Under the pieces are notes generated by a model. That model was not told where the DNA came from, ran no database searches, and saw only the letters and a program-made list of their open reading frames with translations. A stretch of 64,000 nucleotides of DNA from DATKGL01 sp035510795 (GTDB lineage: Bacteria; Patescibacteriota; Saccharimonadia; Saccharimonadales; UBA4665): assembly GCA_035510795.1 (NCBI GenBank), contig DATKGL010000028.1:1-64000 (forward strand), in the 5' to 3' direction. The stretch's first letter is position 1, and the number at the start of each line of letters is the position of its first letter. Below, piece after piece: positions 33,288-42,265 of this stretch. The position numbers and the translations under genes were made by a program.

Positions 33288-33733
33288 TATTTGATCCCTT
33301 TCATGTCTAATTTAACTGGTTTTTGCGGACGCTGATCGTGATCTTCGGTTGGATAGATTTTTAAACGCGCCAGTCGGCCGGGACGTAATTTATTGACCGG
33401 CAGCATACCCCTGACAGCCCGCATCAGTACTTCAGTCGAGTCGCGTTCCATTTTTTGACGTAAACTCATGGCTTTCAAGCCGCCGGCGTGCCCGCTGTGA
33501 TGATAATACATCTTCTGGTCGAGCTTATCGCCTGTGATTGCTATCTTATCGGTATTAATTATCACGACATAGTCGCCGCAATCAACATGACTGGCGAACA
33601 TCGGTTTATCTTTTCCTATTAGTATTCGGGCAGCCTTAGTCGCGACTCTTCCAAAAGCTATATTGCTGGCGTCAATTAAGTACCAGACGCGTGAAACTTC
33701 AGTTGGTTTTGGGCTATATGTCTTGTTTACCAT
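33287..33733 (-). CDS. rplM: Ribosomal protein L13
   Basis: 148 residues: WYLIDASNIAFGRVATKAA, HVDCGDYVVIINTDKI, and MYYHHSGHAGGLK are the L13 landmarks, including the HSGHAGGLK loop. AAGGA precedes the ATG within the rplQ 3' end. Early assembler of the large subunit. Confidence 0.97.
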   Translation of the reverse strand: MVNKTYSPKPTEVSRVWYLIDASNIAFGRVATKAARILIGKDKPMFASHVDCGDYVVIINTDKIAITGDKLDQKMYYHHSGHAGGLKAMSLRQKMERDSTEVLMRAVRGMLPVNKLRPGRLARLKIYPTEDHDQRPQKPVKLDMKGIK

Positions 33734-33735
33734 GA

Positions 33736-34173
33736 CTATTTTTCCTTAACCTCAGCGACTGCTTCAACTTTCTCTTCAACCTCATCTTCCGCTGGGGCGG
33801 TAACTGCGGCGCTAAGCTTATCAACAAAACTGACTCTCGCCAGCAGCGCATTATCACCTCTACGGTTGACCGTTTTTTCGATCCTGAGATGACCGCTACT
33901 GCGGCTCTTGAGCTGTGGAGCGATTTCATCGATCAACTTATGGGCACTGGCTGTCGTCTGCAATTTAGCAATAATCATACGACGATTGTGCAGATCGGCT
34001 TTTTTAGCTTTTGTGATCAGATCCTCGACATAGGGGACAAGTTCGCGGGCCTTTGGCAGGGTTGTCTCGATAGCTTGATACTTAATCAACGACTCGGCAA
34101 GGCTCTTAACCAGAGCATTTCTTTGGTCTGTTTCTCTGTTAAATTTTCGGCCCTTGTATCCGTGTCTGTGCAT
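33736..34173 (-). CDS. rplQ: Ribosomal protein L17
   Basis: 145 residues. Conserved HRHGYKGRKFNRETDQRNAL and IETTLPKARELVPYVEDLITKAKK. It extends beyond the usual end with a 20-residue acidic tail (EDEVEEKVEAVAEVKEK). Located directly after rpoA as in the classical alpha operon. Confidence 0.96.
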   Translation of the reverse strand: MHRHGYKGRKFNRETDQRNALVKSLAESLIKYQAIETTLPKARELVPYVEDLITKAKKADLHNRRMIIAKLQTTASAHKLIDEIAPQLKSRSSGHLRIEKTVNRRGDNALLARVSFVDKLSAAVTAPAEDEVEEKVEAVAEVKEK

Positions 34174-34175
34174 TA

Positions 34176-35120
34176 TTAAAGCTCCAGTTCGGCCAGTTTC
34201 TCTTTGACTTCATCCAGCGCCTTACTGCCAAAACCTTTTAAGTCCCGCAGTTCGGCGTCATTCAAGCTGAATAGGTCATTTAAGGTATGAATGTCATTAT
34301 TAATCAAAGCATTGGTGGTTCGAGCCGACAGGTTGAGATCATCAATAGATGTCATCAGATGGTTAGGCTCATCTTCATGCATGCCGGACATGTCTGTTTC
34401 GTCTTCAGCTGAAGGCAGAGGCTCAACCTCGACTCTTGTTTGGCCAGCTAAGGCGGTGTATTGATTGACGAGAATCGCAGCCGCCTCTTCAAAGGCGTCA
34501 CGAGGTGAAATTGATTCATCGGTGTCAATAGTAATCAGCAGCTTATCAAGGTCTGTTGCCTGGCCAACTCGGGTATTTTCAACTTTATAGCGAACCCGTA
34601 GAACCGGACTGAAAATTGCATCAAGTGCAATCATATCGCTAGGCTTTTGGTCGGTTTGTTCCTCAATTGTCCGATAACCGCGACCTGATTCGACTACCAT
34701 ATCCATAACAAAAGATTTTTTCGGGTCGTCTAGTGTCGCAATAACGTGTTGCGGGTTAACGATTTCGACATCAGCATTGGTCGAAATATCTTTGGCAGTA
34801 ATTACACCTTTATTTTGTTTAGTTAGACGGAGTGTCTGAGGTTCATCGCTAAAAACCCTGAACCTGACACCTTTAAGGTTTAACATTATTTCAATAACGT
34901 CTTCCCTGACACCTGGTACTGTCGAGAATTCATGAGTTACACTCTCGAGCTTAAAGCTAGTAATTGCCGCACCAGCTATGCTTGAAAGCAAAACCCTCCG
35001 TAGACTATTGCCCAGCGTCATGCCATAGCCGCTGTGCAGCGGTTCGATAACAAACGTCGCGCTGTTTGACGTGTGGTCATCGACTTTGACAAGTCTCGGT
35101 GTGTGAATGGTTTTTGACAT
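34176..35120 (-). CDS. rpoA: RNA polymerase alpha subunit
   Basis: 314 residues. The N-terminal assembly domain has GYGMTLGNSLRRVLLSS, and the C-terminal domain (from about 240) has the helix-hairpin-helix RTTNALINNDIHTLNDLF and LKGFGSKALDEVKEKL that contacts UP elements and activators. Both domains are linked by an acidic stretch. Normal length. Confidence 0.97.
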   Translation of the reverse strand: MSKTIHTPRLVKVDDHTSNSATFVIEPLHSGYGMTLGNSLRRVLLSSIAGAAITSFKLESVTHEFSTVPGVREDVIEIMLNLKGVRFRVFSDEPQTLRLTKQNKGVITAKDISTNADVEIVNPQHVIATLDDPKKSFVMDMVVESGRGYRTIEEQTDQKPSDMIALDAIFSPVLRVRYKVENTRVGQATDLDKLLITIDTDESISPRDAFEEAAAILVNQYTALAGQTRVEVEPLPSAEDETDMSGMHEDEPNHLMTSIDDLNLSARTTNALINNDIHTLNDLFSLNDAELRDLKGFGSKALDEVKEKLAELEL

Positions 35121-35135
35121 ACTCTTTACCTCCTA

Positions 35136-35753
35136 TTAGCGTGAGTAATATTCGACTATTAAATTCTCGTTTAGATCTGGCTCGGCATCTTCGCGCGTTG
35201 GTAAGCCAGAAATATCAATCTGCAGCTTTTTGCGGTTAACCTTGAGCCAGGCTGGTATAACGGACGGGGCTGGGCTGACATCATCAAGTCGTTTAAAGTA
35301 TTCGGACTTTTCACTTTTTGGTCTGGCTACTAATACATCCCCAACCGAAACTCTCAAAGATGGGATATCAAAGCGTCGATCATTCAGTAGAAAATGGCCG
35401 TGCGTAACAAGTTGTCGTGCGCCAGCCCTAGACGATGCGAAACCAGCCCGGTAGACAACGTTGTCGGCCCGCTGTTCAAGTAAGCTAAGCAAGACCTCTC
35501 CGGATTGACCGCTGCTACGGGAAGCTTCCTTCATCAAGTTGCGGAATTGCCTCTCCAATAGCCCATATAACCGCTTGACCTTCTGCTTCTCCCTTAACTG
35601 GATAGAATACTGACTTGGCTTGCTGCCGCGCCCCATTCTGTTCTGCTGACCAGGAGGAGTTGATCTTTTAACCAAGGCTTTATGAGCTTTAGGGTGAAGG
35701 GCATAACCTTCACGCCGACTCATTTTTACGACTGATTGCAATTCTCGTGCCAT
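35136..35753 (-). CDS. rpsD: Ribosomal protein S4 (cysteine-free type)
   Basis: 205 residues. The N-terminal domain lacks the four-cysteine zinc knuckle of C+ S4. The S4 RNA-binding domain reads RADNVVYRAGFASSRAGARQ, LVTHGHFLLN. S4 starts small-subunit assembly. Confidence 0.96.
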   Translation of the reverse strand: MARELQSVVKMSRREGYALHPKAHKALVKRSTPPGQQNRMGRGSKPSQYSIQLREKQKVKRLYGLLERQFRNLMKEASRSSGQSGEVLLSLLEQRADNVVYRAGFASSRAGARQLVTHGHFLLNDRRFDIPSLRVSVGDVLVARPKSEKSEYFKRLDDVSPAPSVIPAWLKVNRKKLQIDISGLPTREDAEPDLNENLIVEYYSR

Positions 35754-35769
35754 ATTTTTGTCCTACCCG

Positions 35770-36234
35770 CTAAACCCTTCGAGCTTTACGGGGTCTAACG
35801 CCGCCATGCGGTACACCCGTTACGTCTTTTACGCTATCAACACCAATATTCAGGTTCTGCAGTGTCCGAATGGCAGCATCACGGCCCAGACCAATACCTT
35901 TAACATAAACTTCCACTTTGGATAGGCCAAAATTCTGTTTAGCTAATTGGCCGGCTTTTTCGGTAGCTATCTGGGCAGCATAAGCCGTCCCTTTTTTCGA
36001 ACCTCTGAAACCGCAGGCCCCGGCACTACAATTTGTCAAAACATTACCTTTGTTGTCCGTAAAAGATACCAGTGTGTTATTGAACGCCGCCAGTACGTGC
36101 ATTTGACCGGTACTAACAGTTCTTTTGATTTTTTTTCTTTTTGGGGCCGCCTTAATAGCAGCTTCAGTCTCAGGTAGAACGGGCTGGTTTTCTTGGGCTA
36201 CTGCTGGTGTTTCTACGATCGTTGGTTCTGGCAT
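35770..36234 (-). CDS. rpsK: Ribosomal protein S11
   Basis: 154 residues, with a 35-residue variable N-terminal extension (Pro/Glu, then Lys-rich) before AAFNNTLVSFTDNKGNVL and the C-terminal GVPHGGVRPRKARRV. Forms the platform next to S6/S18. Confidence 0.96.
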   Translation of the reverse strand: MPEPTIVETPAVAQENQPVLPETEAAIKAAPKRKKIKRTVSTGQMHVLAAFNNTLVSFTDNKGNVLTNCSAGACGFRGSKKGTAYAAQIATEKAGQLAKQNFGLSKVEVYVKGIGLGRDAAIRTLQNLNIGVDSVKDVTGVPHGGVRPRKARRV

Positions 36235-36242
36235 ACAATTCC

Positions 36243-36629
36243 TTAAGTCTTGGCCGCAATCTTCCTAGCGGTTCCGCCAACAGTTACTTTCTTTCCTCGC
36301 CTGGTACGGGCATTTGTCTTGGTCCTCTGGCCGCGAGTCGGAAGATTAGCCTGGTGGCGTATCCCTCGATATGACTTTATATCCTTAAGGCGCTTAATAT
36401 TCCCGGAAATTATTCTCTGTAATTCTCCTTCGACGACGTAACTTTTATTGATCACTTCCTGGATTTGAGAAATTTCAGCGTCTGTGAGATTTTTGGTGCG
36501 AATTTCAGGATTAACCTTTGCTGCTTTCAGAATATCTTGGCTGGTTTTTAAGCCAATTCCAAAAACATAAGCCAGCGAATACATTATCTGCTTATTATCT
36601 GGTATGGTTACGCCTGAAATCCTCGCCAT
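36243..36629 (-). CDS. rpsM: Ribosomal protein S13
   Basis: 128 residues. MARISGVTIPDNKQIMYSLA and GIGLKTSQDIL at the N-terminus, RGIRHQANLPTRGQRTKTNA in the tail that contacts the tRNAs. Standard order rpmJ-rpsM-rpsK. Confidence 0.97.
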   Translation of the reverse strand: MARISGVTIPDNKQIMYSLAYVFGIGLKTSQDILKAAKVNPEIRTKNLTDAEISQIQEVINKSYVVEGELQRIISGNIKRLKDIKSYRGIRHQANLPTRGQRTKTNARTRRGKKVTVGGTARKIAAKT

Positions 36630-36636
36630 ATTCTAT

Positions 36637-36753
36637 CTAACCCTGCCTTTGCTTGTGCTTTGGCTTGAGTTTATTAATGATATAAACTCGTCCTTTACGG
36701 CGGACGATTAGATCATCAGGGCTTATCTTTTTGACGCTTGCACGCACTTTCAT
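36637..36753 (-). CDS. rpmJ: Ribosomal protein L36 (cysteine-free type)
   Basis: 38 residues: MKVRASVKKISPDDLIVRRK, then GRVYIINKLKPKHKQRQG. The L36 fold normally binds zinc through three Cys and one His; the cysteines are all absent, as in C- paralogues. The ATG is found 53 nt behind infA, its usual neighbour. Confidence 0.95.
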   Translation of the reverse strand: MKVRASVKKISPDDLIVRRKGRVYIINKLKPKHKQRQG

Positions 36754-36806
36754 GCGGATCACTGCTCCTCATTTATTGGTGTGACAATGACACACTGCTT
36801 AATTAA

Positions 36807-37028
36807 CTATGACTTGCGATAGGTGATTCTTCCCTTTGTGAGATCATACGGGGTTAACTCAACCGTTACGCTGTCGCCTGGCACGATACGGATATAATGT
36901 TTGCGCATCTTACCTGCAACGTGAGCTATAATTTGATGACCGTTTTCAAGTTCAACCTTAAACTGAGTTCCGGGAAGAGTTTCTTTCACCGTCCCTGTCA
37001 GTTCGATTACTTCTTTACTAGCTGCCAT
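36807..37028 (-). CDS. infA: Translation initiation factor IF-1
   Basis: 73 residues, one S1/OB domain: IELTGTVKETLPGTQFKVEL, KMRKHYIRIVPGDSVTVELTPYDLTKGRI. Binds the A site during initiation. It has its own promoter, and no SD is apparent immediately before the ATG. Confidence 0.97.
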   Translation of the reverse strand: MAASKEVIELTGTVKETLPGTQFKVELENGHQIIAHVAGKMRKHYIRIVPGDSVTVELTPYDLTKGRITYRKS

Positions 37029-37045
37029 AAATATAACGAATATTT

Positions 37046-37075
37046 ATTGTATCAGTAAAACACTCCCTCTGTAAA
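37046..37075 (-). promoter_or_regulatory. Promoter of infA-rpmJ-rpsM-rpsK-rpsD-rpoA
   Basis: TTTACA and TACAAT are 18 nt apart on the minus strand in the 83-nt gap behind secY. It lets the alpha-operon half be transcribed separately from spc. Confidence 0.5.
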
Positions 37076-37082
37076 GTGTTTT
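37057..37082 (-). terminator. Weak hairpin behind secY
   Basis: AAAACACT / AGTGTTTT inverted repeat with a 10-nt loop, 30 nt after the secY stop, ending in TTTT. It overlaps the infA promoter. Only three GC pairs, so termination would be partial at best. Confidence 0.3.
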
Positions 37083-37111
37083 CGGCAAGAATTATATCGT
37101 TCATGAAATTT

Positions 37112-38611
37112 TTAGTCTTTCTTCTTCCGCCGGTGCCAGAATTTTAGCCGGCTTATCTTGCTTGGAGGAGCCTCTTCCTTTATCTCTTCTCCAAAGAAAT
37201 TAGGCTCGCTATATTGGTCATAGGTAACCATCAAGGCCCTCGATTCGACGGCCCGCAGCGTCTCAAGACTAACAGATACCAATATTAGTACACTGGTTCC
37301 ACCGATACTGATATTGGCTTTAATGAAGATCTGGGCAATTATTGGCAATAGCGCCAGCGCGCCTAAGCTAATGGCGCCGAATAAGGTTACCCGGTTAACG
37401 ATTTTGCTCAGATATTTTTCGGTATGGCTGCCCGATCTGACGCCTTCGATAAATCCTCCCTGTTTTTGGAGATTTTCAGCAATTTCTTTGGCATTAAAGG
37501 TGACATTAGTATAGAAAAACGTAAAAACGAACACTAATAGAAAGTAAACAACCGGATATATAGCGGCGTGCCAGCCCTCGGTGGAAAATGTTGTCGTGGT
37601 CGGCGACTGGAACCAGGTTGTAAGATGGGTCCCAATTTTTTGCAGATACTGGCTTTTAGCTCCGCTCATCAATTGTCCGGCAAAACTGGGAACGCTCAAG
37701 AAGGCAACCGCGAAGATGATCGGAATAACTCCTGCCGTGATCAGTTTGACCGGCAAGACGGTCGTAACATCGCCATAGGCCCGATTACCTTGAATACGTT
37801 TAGCATAATTGATCGTCAAACGCCGGGCGGCTTCATTAAGCTTGACTACCACCCACGTCAGACCGACCACAGCTACTGTAATAATGCATGCATAGACAAT
37901 GTCCCTGGTGCTGAAGGGCATTTTTTGACCAAACAGCACTAGATGCTTGCCTGTGCCCGCAAGAGCCGTGTAGATGCTCTTAACGGTCCCAGGAAGGCGG
38001 CTAACAATGCCGACTGTAATAATAATCGATATGCCGTTACCGATACCCTGTTCGGTGATGAGCTCGCCCAACCACATCAGCAACATCGACCCGCCGGTTA
38101 GGGTTGCTATCATCAATACCCATTGCAAGATAGAGGTGTTGGCTGTAATGTTGCCGATGCCGCCAATGCTCTGAGCAGCCTCTCTGATTAAATATATCGA
38201 ACCGACGGACTGAATTATCGACAGGGGCAGAGTCAGAATACGAGTATACTGATTGATCTTCTTCTGGCCAAACTCGCCTTCTTTTTGCAGAGCCTCAAGC
38301 TTTGGTATAGCCTTGGTAAGCAGCTGCATGATAATTGAAGCGTTAATATATGGCCCAAGCCCGGCCAGCATGATTGAAAAATTAGCCAGTGCGCCACCGC
38401 TTAAGACATTAGCAAAGCTCAGGAACTGTGAGTTCGCTAACGTTTTTGAATTAAACAGGTTTGTCAGTATCTCTTTGAGTGTTTGCGGGTTAGACAACGG
38501 AACAGGAATGTGAGCCAGTATTCTAAAGACCAGCAATATGCCGAGTGCCGCCGCGATACGCTTTTGCATATCGTGGTTGCTTAGTGATCTCCAGATTACC
38601 TTCCAACTCAT
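37112..38611 (-). CDS. secY: Preprotein translocase subunit SecY
   Basis: 499 residues, about ten transmembrane helices. The RILAHIPVPL plug region, LGPYINASIIMQLLTKAIP and EQGIGNGISIII are SecY landmarks, and a basic C-terminus ends the chain. A larger-than-usual loop with TTWFQSPTTTTFS lies before helix 7/8. Channel for Sec-dependent export. The usual following adk and map genes are missing. Confidence 0.97.
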   Translation of the reverse strand: MSWKVIWRSLSNHDMQKRIAAALGILLVFRILAHIPVPLSNPQTLKEILTNLFNSKTLANSQFLSFANVLSGGALANFSIMLAGLGPYINASIIMQLLTKAIPKLEALQKEGEFGQKKINQYTRILTLPLSIIQSVGSIYLIREAAQSIGGIGNITANTSILQWVLMIATLTGGSMLLMWLGELITEQGIGNGISIIITVGIVSRLPGTVKSIYTALAGTGKHLVLFGQKMPFSTRDIVYACIITVAVVGLTWVVVKLNEAARRLTINYAKRIQGNRAYGDVTTVLPVKLITAGVIPIIFAVAFLSVPSFAGQLMSGAKSQYLQKIGTHLTTWFQSPTTTTFSTEGWHAAIYPVVYFLLVFVFTFFYTNVTFNAKEIAENLQKQGGFIEGVRSGSHTEKYLSKIVNRVTLFGAISLGALALLPIIAQIFIKANISIGGTSVLILVSVSLETLRAVESRALMVTYDQYSEPNFFGEEIKEEAPPSKISRLKFWHRRKKKD

Positions 38612-38663
38612 ATTACCCTCAAGCTCGTTCTAAATTATAAGTATATTTTTATATCCATTCTAG

Positions 38664-39170
38664 TTAAATAGAAGTTTTTACAGGCCTCTTGCCTTTTATA
38701 TTGGCAGTCCGCTTTGAAGTCACTGGCCTTGGAAGTCGAGGCGTCGGTTCAAATATTCCGTCCTTTGACTGAATTTGCGCAATTGCGGCAGCACTGGCAG
38801 CCGGTAATTTGACGTGCAATTTTTTGGTAAGTGACCCCTTTACTAGCAATTTCACTATAAGATGGGGGTTAGGAATAATGCCAGCCTCAGCCAGAACAGA
38901 AGTGTCGATTTCGTGTTTTTCAAGCTTCTCAAGCTGGCCCGTGTAGACGACCGTATTTTTGATGGCCGCCGAATGAAAGCCCTTCAATTTTGGTAAGCGC
39001 TGCATCAGCGGATTCTGTCCGCCCTCAAAACCAGGTTTCTTGCTGGAGCCGGCCCGTGAATTTTGACCTTTGGTTCCACGGCCCGCTGTCTTGCCTTGTC
39101 CGCCGGCTATACCACGCCCGACTCGTTTCGAGTTTTTATAAGATTGGAGATTAAGCATATTGTATTTCAT
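38664..39170 (-). CDS. rplO: Ribosomal protein L15
   Basis: 168 residues. N-terminal RVGRGIAGGQGKTAGRGTKG and the GFEGGQNPLMQRLPKLKGF signature; an extra basic C-terminal tail. It lies 3 nt behind rpsE because the intervening rpmD (L30) is absent. Confidence 0.97.
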   Translation of the reverse strand: MKYNMLNLQSYKNSKRVGRGIAGGQGKTAGRGTKGQNSRAGSSKKPGFEGGQNPLMQRLPKLKGFHSAAIKNTVVYTGQLEKLEKHEIDTSVLAEAGIIPNPHLIVKLLVKGSLTKKLHVKLPAASAAAIAQIQSKDGIFEPTPRLPRPVTSKRTANIKGKRPVKTSI

Positions 39171-39173
39171 AGT

Positions 39174-39749
39174 CTAGGCTTTGGTTTTCTCTTTATCAGC
39201 CTCGGCTTTTTTCGGCTTTGGCGGGTCAGGCTTTTCACTCGCCCTTGGATTATTTATCAGCCACTTATCTCTCGGGACTAGCTTCTCCAAGGCGGAAACC
39301 GTGGCATAGGCAGTATTAGACTGGTTGCTTGAGCCTAAAGATTTGCTCAGAACATCTTTAACCCCAGCAACCTCAAGCACGGTCCTAACAACTCCGCCGG
39401 CTATTAACCCAGTACCGGCGCTAGCCGGCATAATCAGAATTTTGGCTCCGGATACCTTGGCTGTAACTTCGTGGGGGATAGTTCCGTTGGCGACCGGGAC
39501 TTTTATCAAATGCTTCTTGGCGACGTCGGTTGCTTTAGTAACTGCCGCTGTGACATCAGCGCCCTTGGCGAGACCGATGCCGACTTGATTCTTGCGGTCA
39601 CCGACAACTACCAAAGCCCTAAAGCGGAAGCGGCGGCCGCCCCTCACGACACGAGCCACCCGATCGATATGAACTACTCGTTCGTCGAATTGTTTTTCTT
39701 CGCCCGGAAAACCAGATTTTCTATTATTGGGTCTTGATTTTGAATCCAT
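39174..39749 (-). CDS. rpsE: Ribosomal protein S5
   Basis: 191 residues. dsRBD-like core FDERVVHIDRVARVVRGGRR and FRFRALVVVGDRKNQVG, then VLEVAGVKDVLSKSLGS. The ~25-residue Pro/Lys tail extends beyond the standard end. Its start overlaps the rplR stop by 1 nt. Confidence 0.97.
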   Translation of the reverse strand: MDSKSRPNNRKSGFPGEEKQFDERVVHIDRVARVVRGGRRFRFRALVVVGDRKNQVGIGLAKGADVTAAVTKATDVAKKHLIKVPVANGTIPHEVTAKVSGAKILIMPASAGTGLIAGGVVRTVLEVAGVKDVLSKSLGSSNQSNTAYATVSALEKLVPRDKWLINNPRASEKPDPPKPKKAEADKEKTKA

Positions 39750-40105
39750 TAAAACTCCAATCCGTTAGTTCGTGCATTATCAGCCAAAATTTTAATCCTA
39801 CCGTGATATAAATGGCTGCCTCGATCGAAGACAACACTGGATATCTTCGCGGCTTTAGCGGCCTTGGCGACTTCTGCCCCGACCCAAGCTGCTTTTTCGG
39901 TCATTTTCGCCGGCACTTCTTTTTTGCCGACTGTCGATACATAAACCAATGTCGACGCTGTTTCATCATTAATGAGCTGGCCGATAATGTGACGATTGCT
40001 GATATGAACGCTTAGTCTCGGCCTTTTCGCGGTGCCGCTGACTTTTGCCCTGACCCTGTTCCGGCGCAACTCGGCGTTTTTAATCTTATGCGTTAATCGA
40101 TTCAT
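39749..40105 (-). CDS. rplR: Ribosomal protein L18
   Basis: 118 residues. RRNRVRAKVSGTAKRPRLSV and VVFDRGSHLYHGRIKILADNA, which binds 5S rRNA. Standard spc position. Confidence 0.96.
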   Translation of the reverse strand: MNRLTHKIKNAELRRNRVRAKVSGTAKRPRLSVHISNRHIIGQLINDETASTLVYVSTVGKKEVPAKMTEKAAWVGAEVAKAAKAAKISSVVFDRGSHLYHGRIKILADNARTNGLEF

Positions 40106-40107
40106 GT

Positions 40108-40653
40108 CTATGCCGCCTTCTCTTTACCGGACTTACCGCTTTTACGAACCACATGTTCGTCAATATATTTTATTCCTTTACCCTTATACGGTTCCGGTTT
40201 TCTCAGCGCCCTGATGCCCGCCGCCACCAGGCCAACTTGTTGTTTATCGATACCACTGACGGTAATCACATTCTGCTCAATAGTGGCCGTAATACCGGCT
40301 GGAATTTTATAGGTCACGTCATGCGAAAATCCCAGATTAAAGCGAAGATCAGACCCGGCTAAGGCAACTCTATAACCGACGCCGTTGAGCTCGAGTTTTT
40401 TGCTGAAGCCGCTGACAACTCCTGTGATCATGTTGTCGATCAAAGATCTCAGCAATCCGTGGTTAGAACGGTTAACGCGCTCGTCATTAGATCTAGACAA
40501 TGTAATCTGCCCGTCTGCCTGTACCACTTTAATGCCGCTCAAACCAGACTGGCGCAATTCGCCTTTCGGCCCCCTTACCGTAATACCGTCACTGGCAATA
40601 TCAACTGTGACATTTGGTGGTACTTTAATTGGTGATCGTCCGACTCTACTCAT
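40108..40653 (-). CDS. rplF: Ribosomal protein L6
   Basis: 181 residues of duplicated L6 fold: MSRVGRSPIKVPPNV, VRGPKGELRQ, and the C-terminal LRKPEPYKGKGIKYIDE. Confidence 0.97.
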   Translation of the reverse strand: MSRVGRSPIKVPPNVTVDIASDGITVRGPKGELRQSGLSGIKVVQADGQITLSRSNDERVNRSNHGLLRSLIDNMITGVVSGFSKKLELNGVGYRVALAGSDLRFNLGFSHDVTYKIPAGITATIEQNVITVSGIDKQQVGLVAAGIRALRKPEPYKGKGIKYIDEHVVRKSGKSGKEKAA

Positions 40654-40661
40654 AAATCAAC

Positions 40662-41063
40662 CTAATAAACCTTACAGATCAGCTCGCCGCCAACACCAAG
40701 TTTTTTGGCTTGCTTACCCGTTATTACTCCCTTACTGGTAGAAACTATAACAATACCGCGTCCATTTTTAATCACTGGTATCTGTTTGGCGCCGGCATAA
40801 CTTCTTCGGCCCGGTTTACTGATTCGGGTTATTTCAGTGATTCTGGCATTTTCATTTGGGTGATTGACTATGATGGTGATAGTTTTCCCGATTTTGTCTT
40901 GGCTGATTTTAACATCATCAATATAACCGTTACTTTTCAGCAGTGCCGCCACGGCTTCTTTCGACTTGGAGTGAGGCAGAACGACTTCGTTGTGACGGAC
41001 AGTAATAGCATTTCGAATGCGGGTCAGCATATCGGCGATCGGATCTGTAGATATATAGCTCAT
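40662..41063 (-). CDS. rpsH: Ribosomal protein S8
   Basis: 133 residues. DPIADMLTRIRNAITVRHNE near the start and the C-terminal GIVIVSTSKGVITGKQAKK, the S8 core. In other bacteria S8 feeds back on spc translation. Confidence 0.97.
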   Translation of the reverse strand: MSYISTDPIADMLTRIRNAITVRHNEVVLPHSKSKEAVAALLKSNGYIDDVKISQDKIGKTITIIVNHPNENARITEITRISKPGRRSYAGAKQIPVIKNGRGIVIVSTSKGVITGKQAKKLGVGGELICKVY

Positions 41064-41076
41064 ATATTATTCTCCT

Positions 41077-41346
41077 TTACCAACTCGACTTAGTTACGCC
41101 GGGTATTTCACCCTTGCTGGCATGCTCCCGAAAAGAAAGACGGCTCAGTCCGAATGTTCGCATATAGGATCGGGGACGAGAAGTTTCAGAACAGCGGTTT
41201 TTCCAGCGAGTCGGAGACGAGTTTCGGGGTAACTTTGCTAATCCTTCATAATCTCCATACGCTTTAAGCTCCGCTCTTTTTGCCGCGTACTGTTTTATCA
41301 TTTTCTGTCGTTTCAAATCTCTAACTACTATTGATCGCTTAGCCAT
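41077..41346 (-). CDS. rpsN: Ribosomal protein S14 (cysteine-free long type)
   Basis: 89 residues, the C- form without the CxxC-x12-CxxC zinc finger of short S14. LPRNSSPTRWKNRCSETSRP and FGLSRLSFREHASKGEIPG mark the family. Confidence 0.96.
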   Translation of the reverse strand: MAKRSIVVRDLKRQKMIKQYAAKRAELKAYGDYEGLAKLPRNSSPTRWKNRCSETSRPRSYMRTFGLSRLSFREHASKGEIPGVTKSSW

Positions 41347-41934
41347 TTATGCATTCTCCTTTTCAAATGGGACGCCTAATTTTTCTAACAGCTGTAGGGA
41401 GTGCCCAGGCTCCTGGCTTTTGATAACCAAAACAACTTGCATACCATGAGAAGGCGTAGTTTCCTCAAAACTGAGTTCTGGGAAAACTGATTGGTCGGTC
41501 AGGCCGATGCTGTAATTACCGCTTTTATCAAATGACTTACGGCTGAGGCCGTGAAAATCCCTCAGGCGAGGTAAGACCAGGTTTAACAGACGATCAAGAA
41601 ACTCATACATCCGCTGCCCGTGGAGAGTAACTTTCAAACCTATCTTATTACCTTCACGCAGTTTGAAATTAGCAATCGACTTTTTGGAAATCGTATCGAC
41701 TGGTTGTTGGCCGGTGATTTTTCTTAGAGTATTGGCAGCAGCTTCAATCATCCGCTTATCGTCTTTGGACCGGCCCAGGCCGATATTAAGAACAATTTTT
41801 TCAAGCTTCGGAACCTGATTAATATTGGATAGACCAAGCTCTGTTTTGAGTTCGGCAGCAAAAGTATTTTTATAGAGATCACCAAGACGGCTGGTAATGA
41901 TGGTTTGAGTAGGTTGTTTGGTTGCTTGAGCCAT
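41347..41934 (-). CDS. rplE: Ribosomal protein L5
   Basis: 195 residues. LGLSNINQVPKLEKIVLNIG, RDFHGLSRKSFDKSGNYSIG and PELSFEETTPSHGMQVV. Contacts 5S rRNA and P-site tRNA. Confidence 0.97.
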   Translation of the reverse strand: MAQATKQPTQTIITSRLGDLYKNTFAAELKTELGLSNINQVPKLEKIVLNIGLGRSKDDKRMIEAAANTLRKITGQQPVDTISKKSIANFKLREGNKIGLKVTLHGQRMYEFLDRLLNLVLPRLRDFHGLSRKSFDKSGNYSIGLTDQSVFPELSFEETTPSHGMQVVLVIKSQEPGHSLQLLEKLGVPFEKENA

Positions 41935-42263
41935 TATTTGATCTCCTTTCCGGTTAGCTTATAGTGTCTGACTTTCGTACCGTCGGCTTGAATTGAATAT
42001 CCTATCTTAGACGGTTTTTTTGATTCCGGCTCGACAATTCCGACTTTACCAACCGGCATCGGCTTAGTAAGCTCGACAATACCCCCCTGAGGATAGGTTT
42101 TATTCGGTTTTATATGCTTCTTGACGATGTTGATACCATCGACAGTTACAGTATTGTCGCTTGGGTGTGTCGAGATAACCTTGCCGACTTGACCTTTGTA
42201 TTTACCGGATCGGACAACGACTTTATCGCCTTTTTTGAGTCTTATTTTGAATAATTTACTCAT
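41934..42263 (-). CDS. rplX: Ribosomal protein L24
   Basis: 109 residues. KOW motif near the start (KGDKVVVRSGKYKGQVGKVI), VDGINIVKKHIKP. Early assembly protein. ATG/stop overlap with rplE. Confidence 0.96.
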   Translation of the reverse strand: MSKLFKIRLKKGDKVVVRSGKYKGQVGKVISTHPSDNTVTVDGINIVKKHIKPNKTYPQGGIVELTKPMPVGKVGIVEPESKKPSKIGYSIQADGTKVRHYKLTGKEIK

Positions 42264-42265
42264 CT

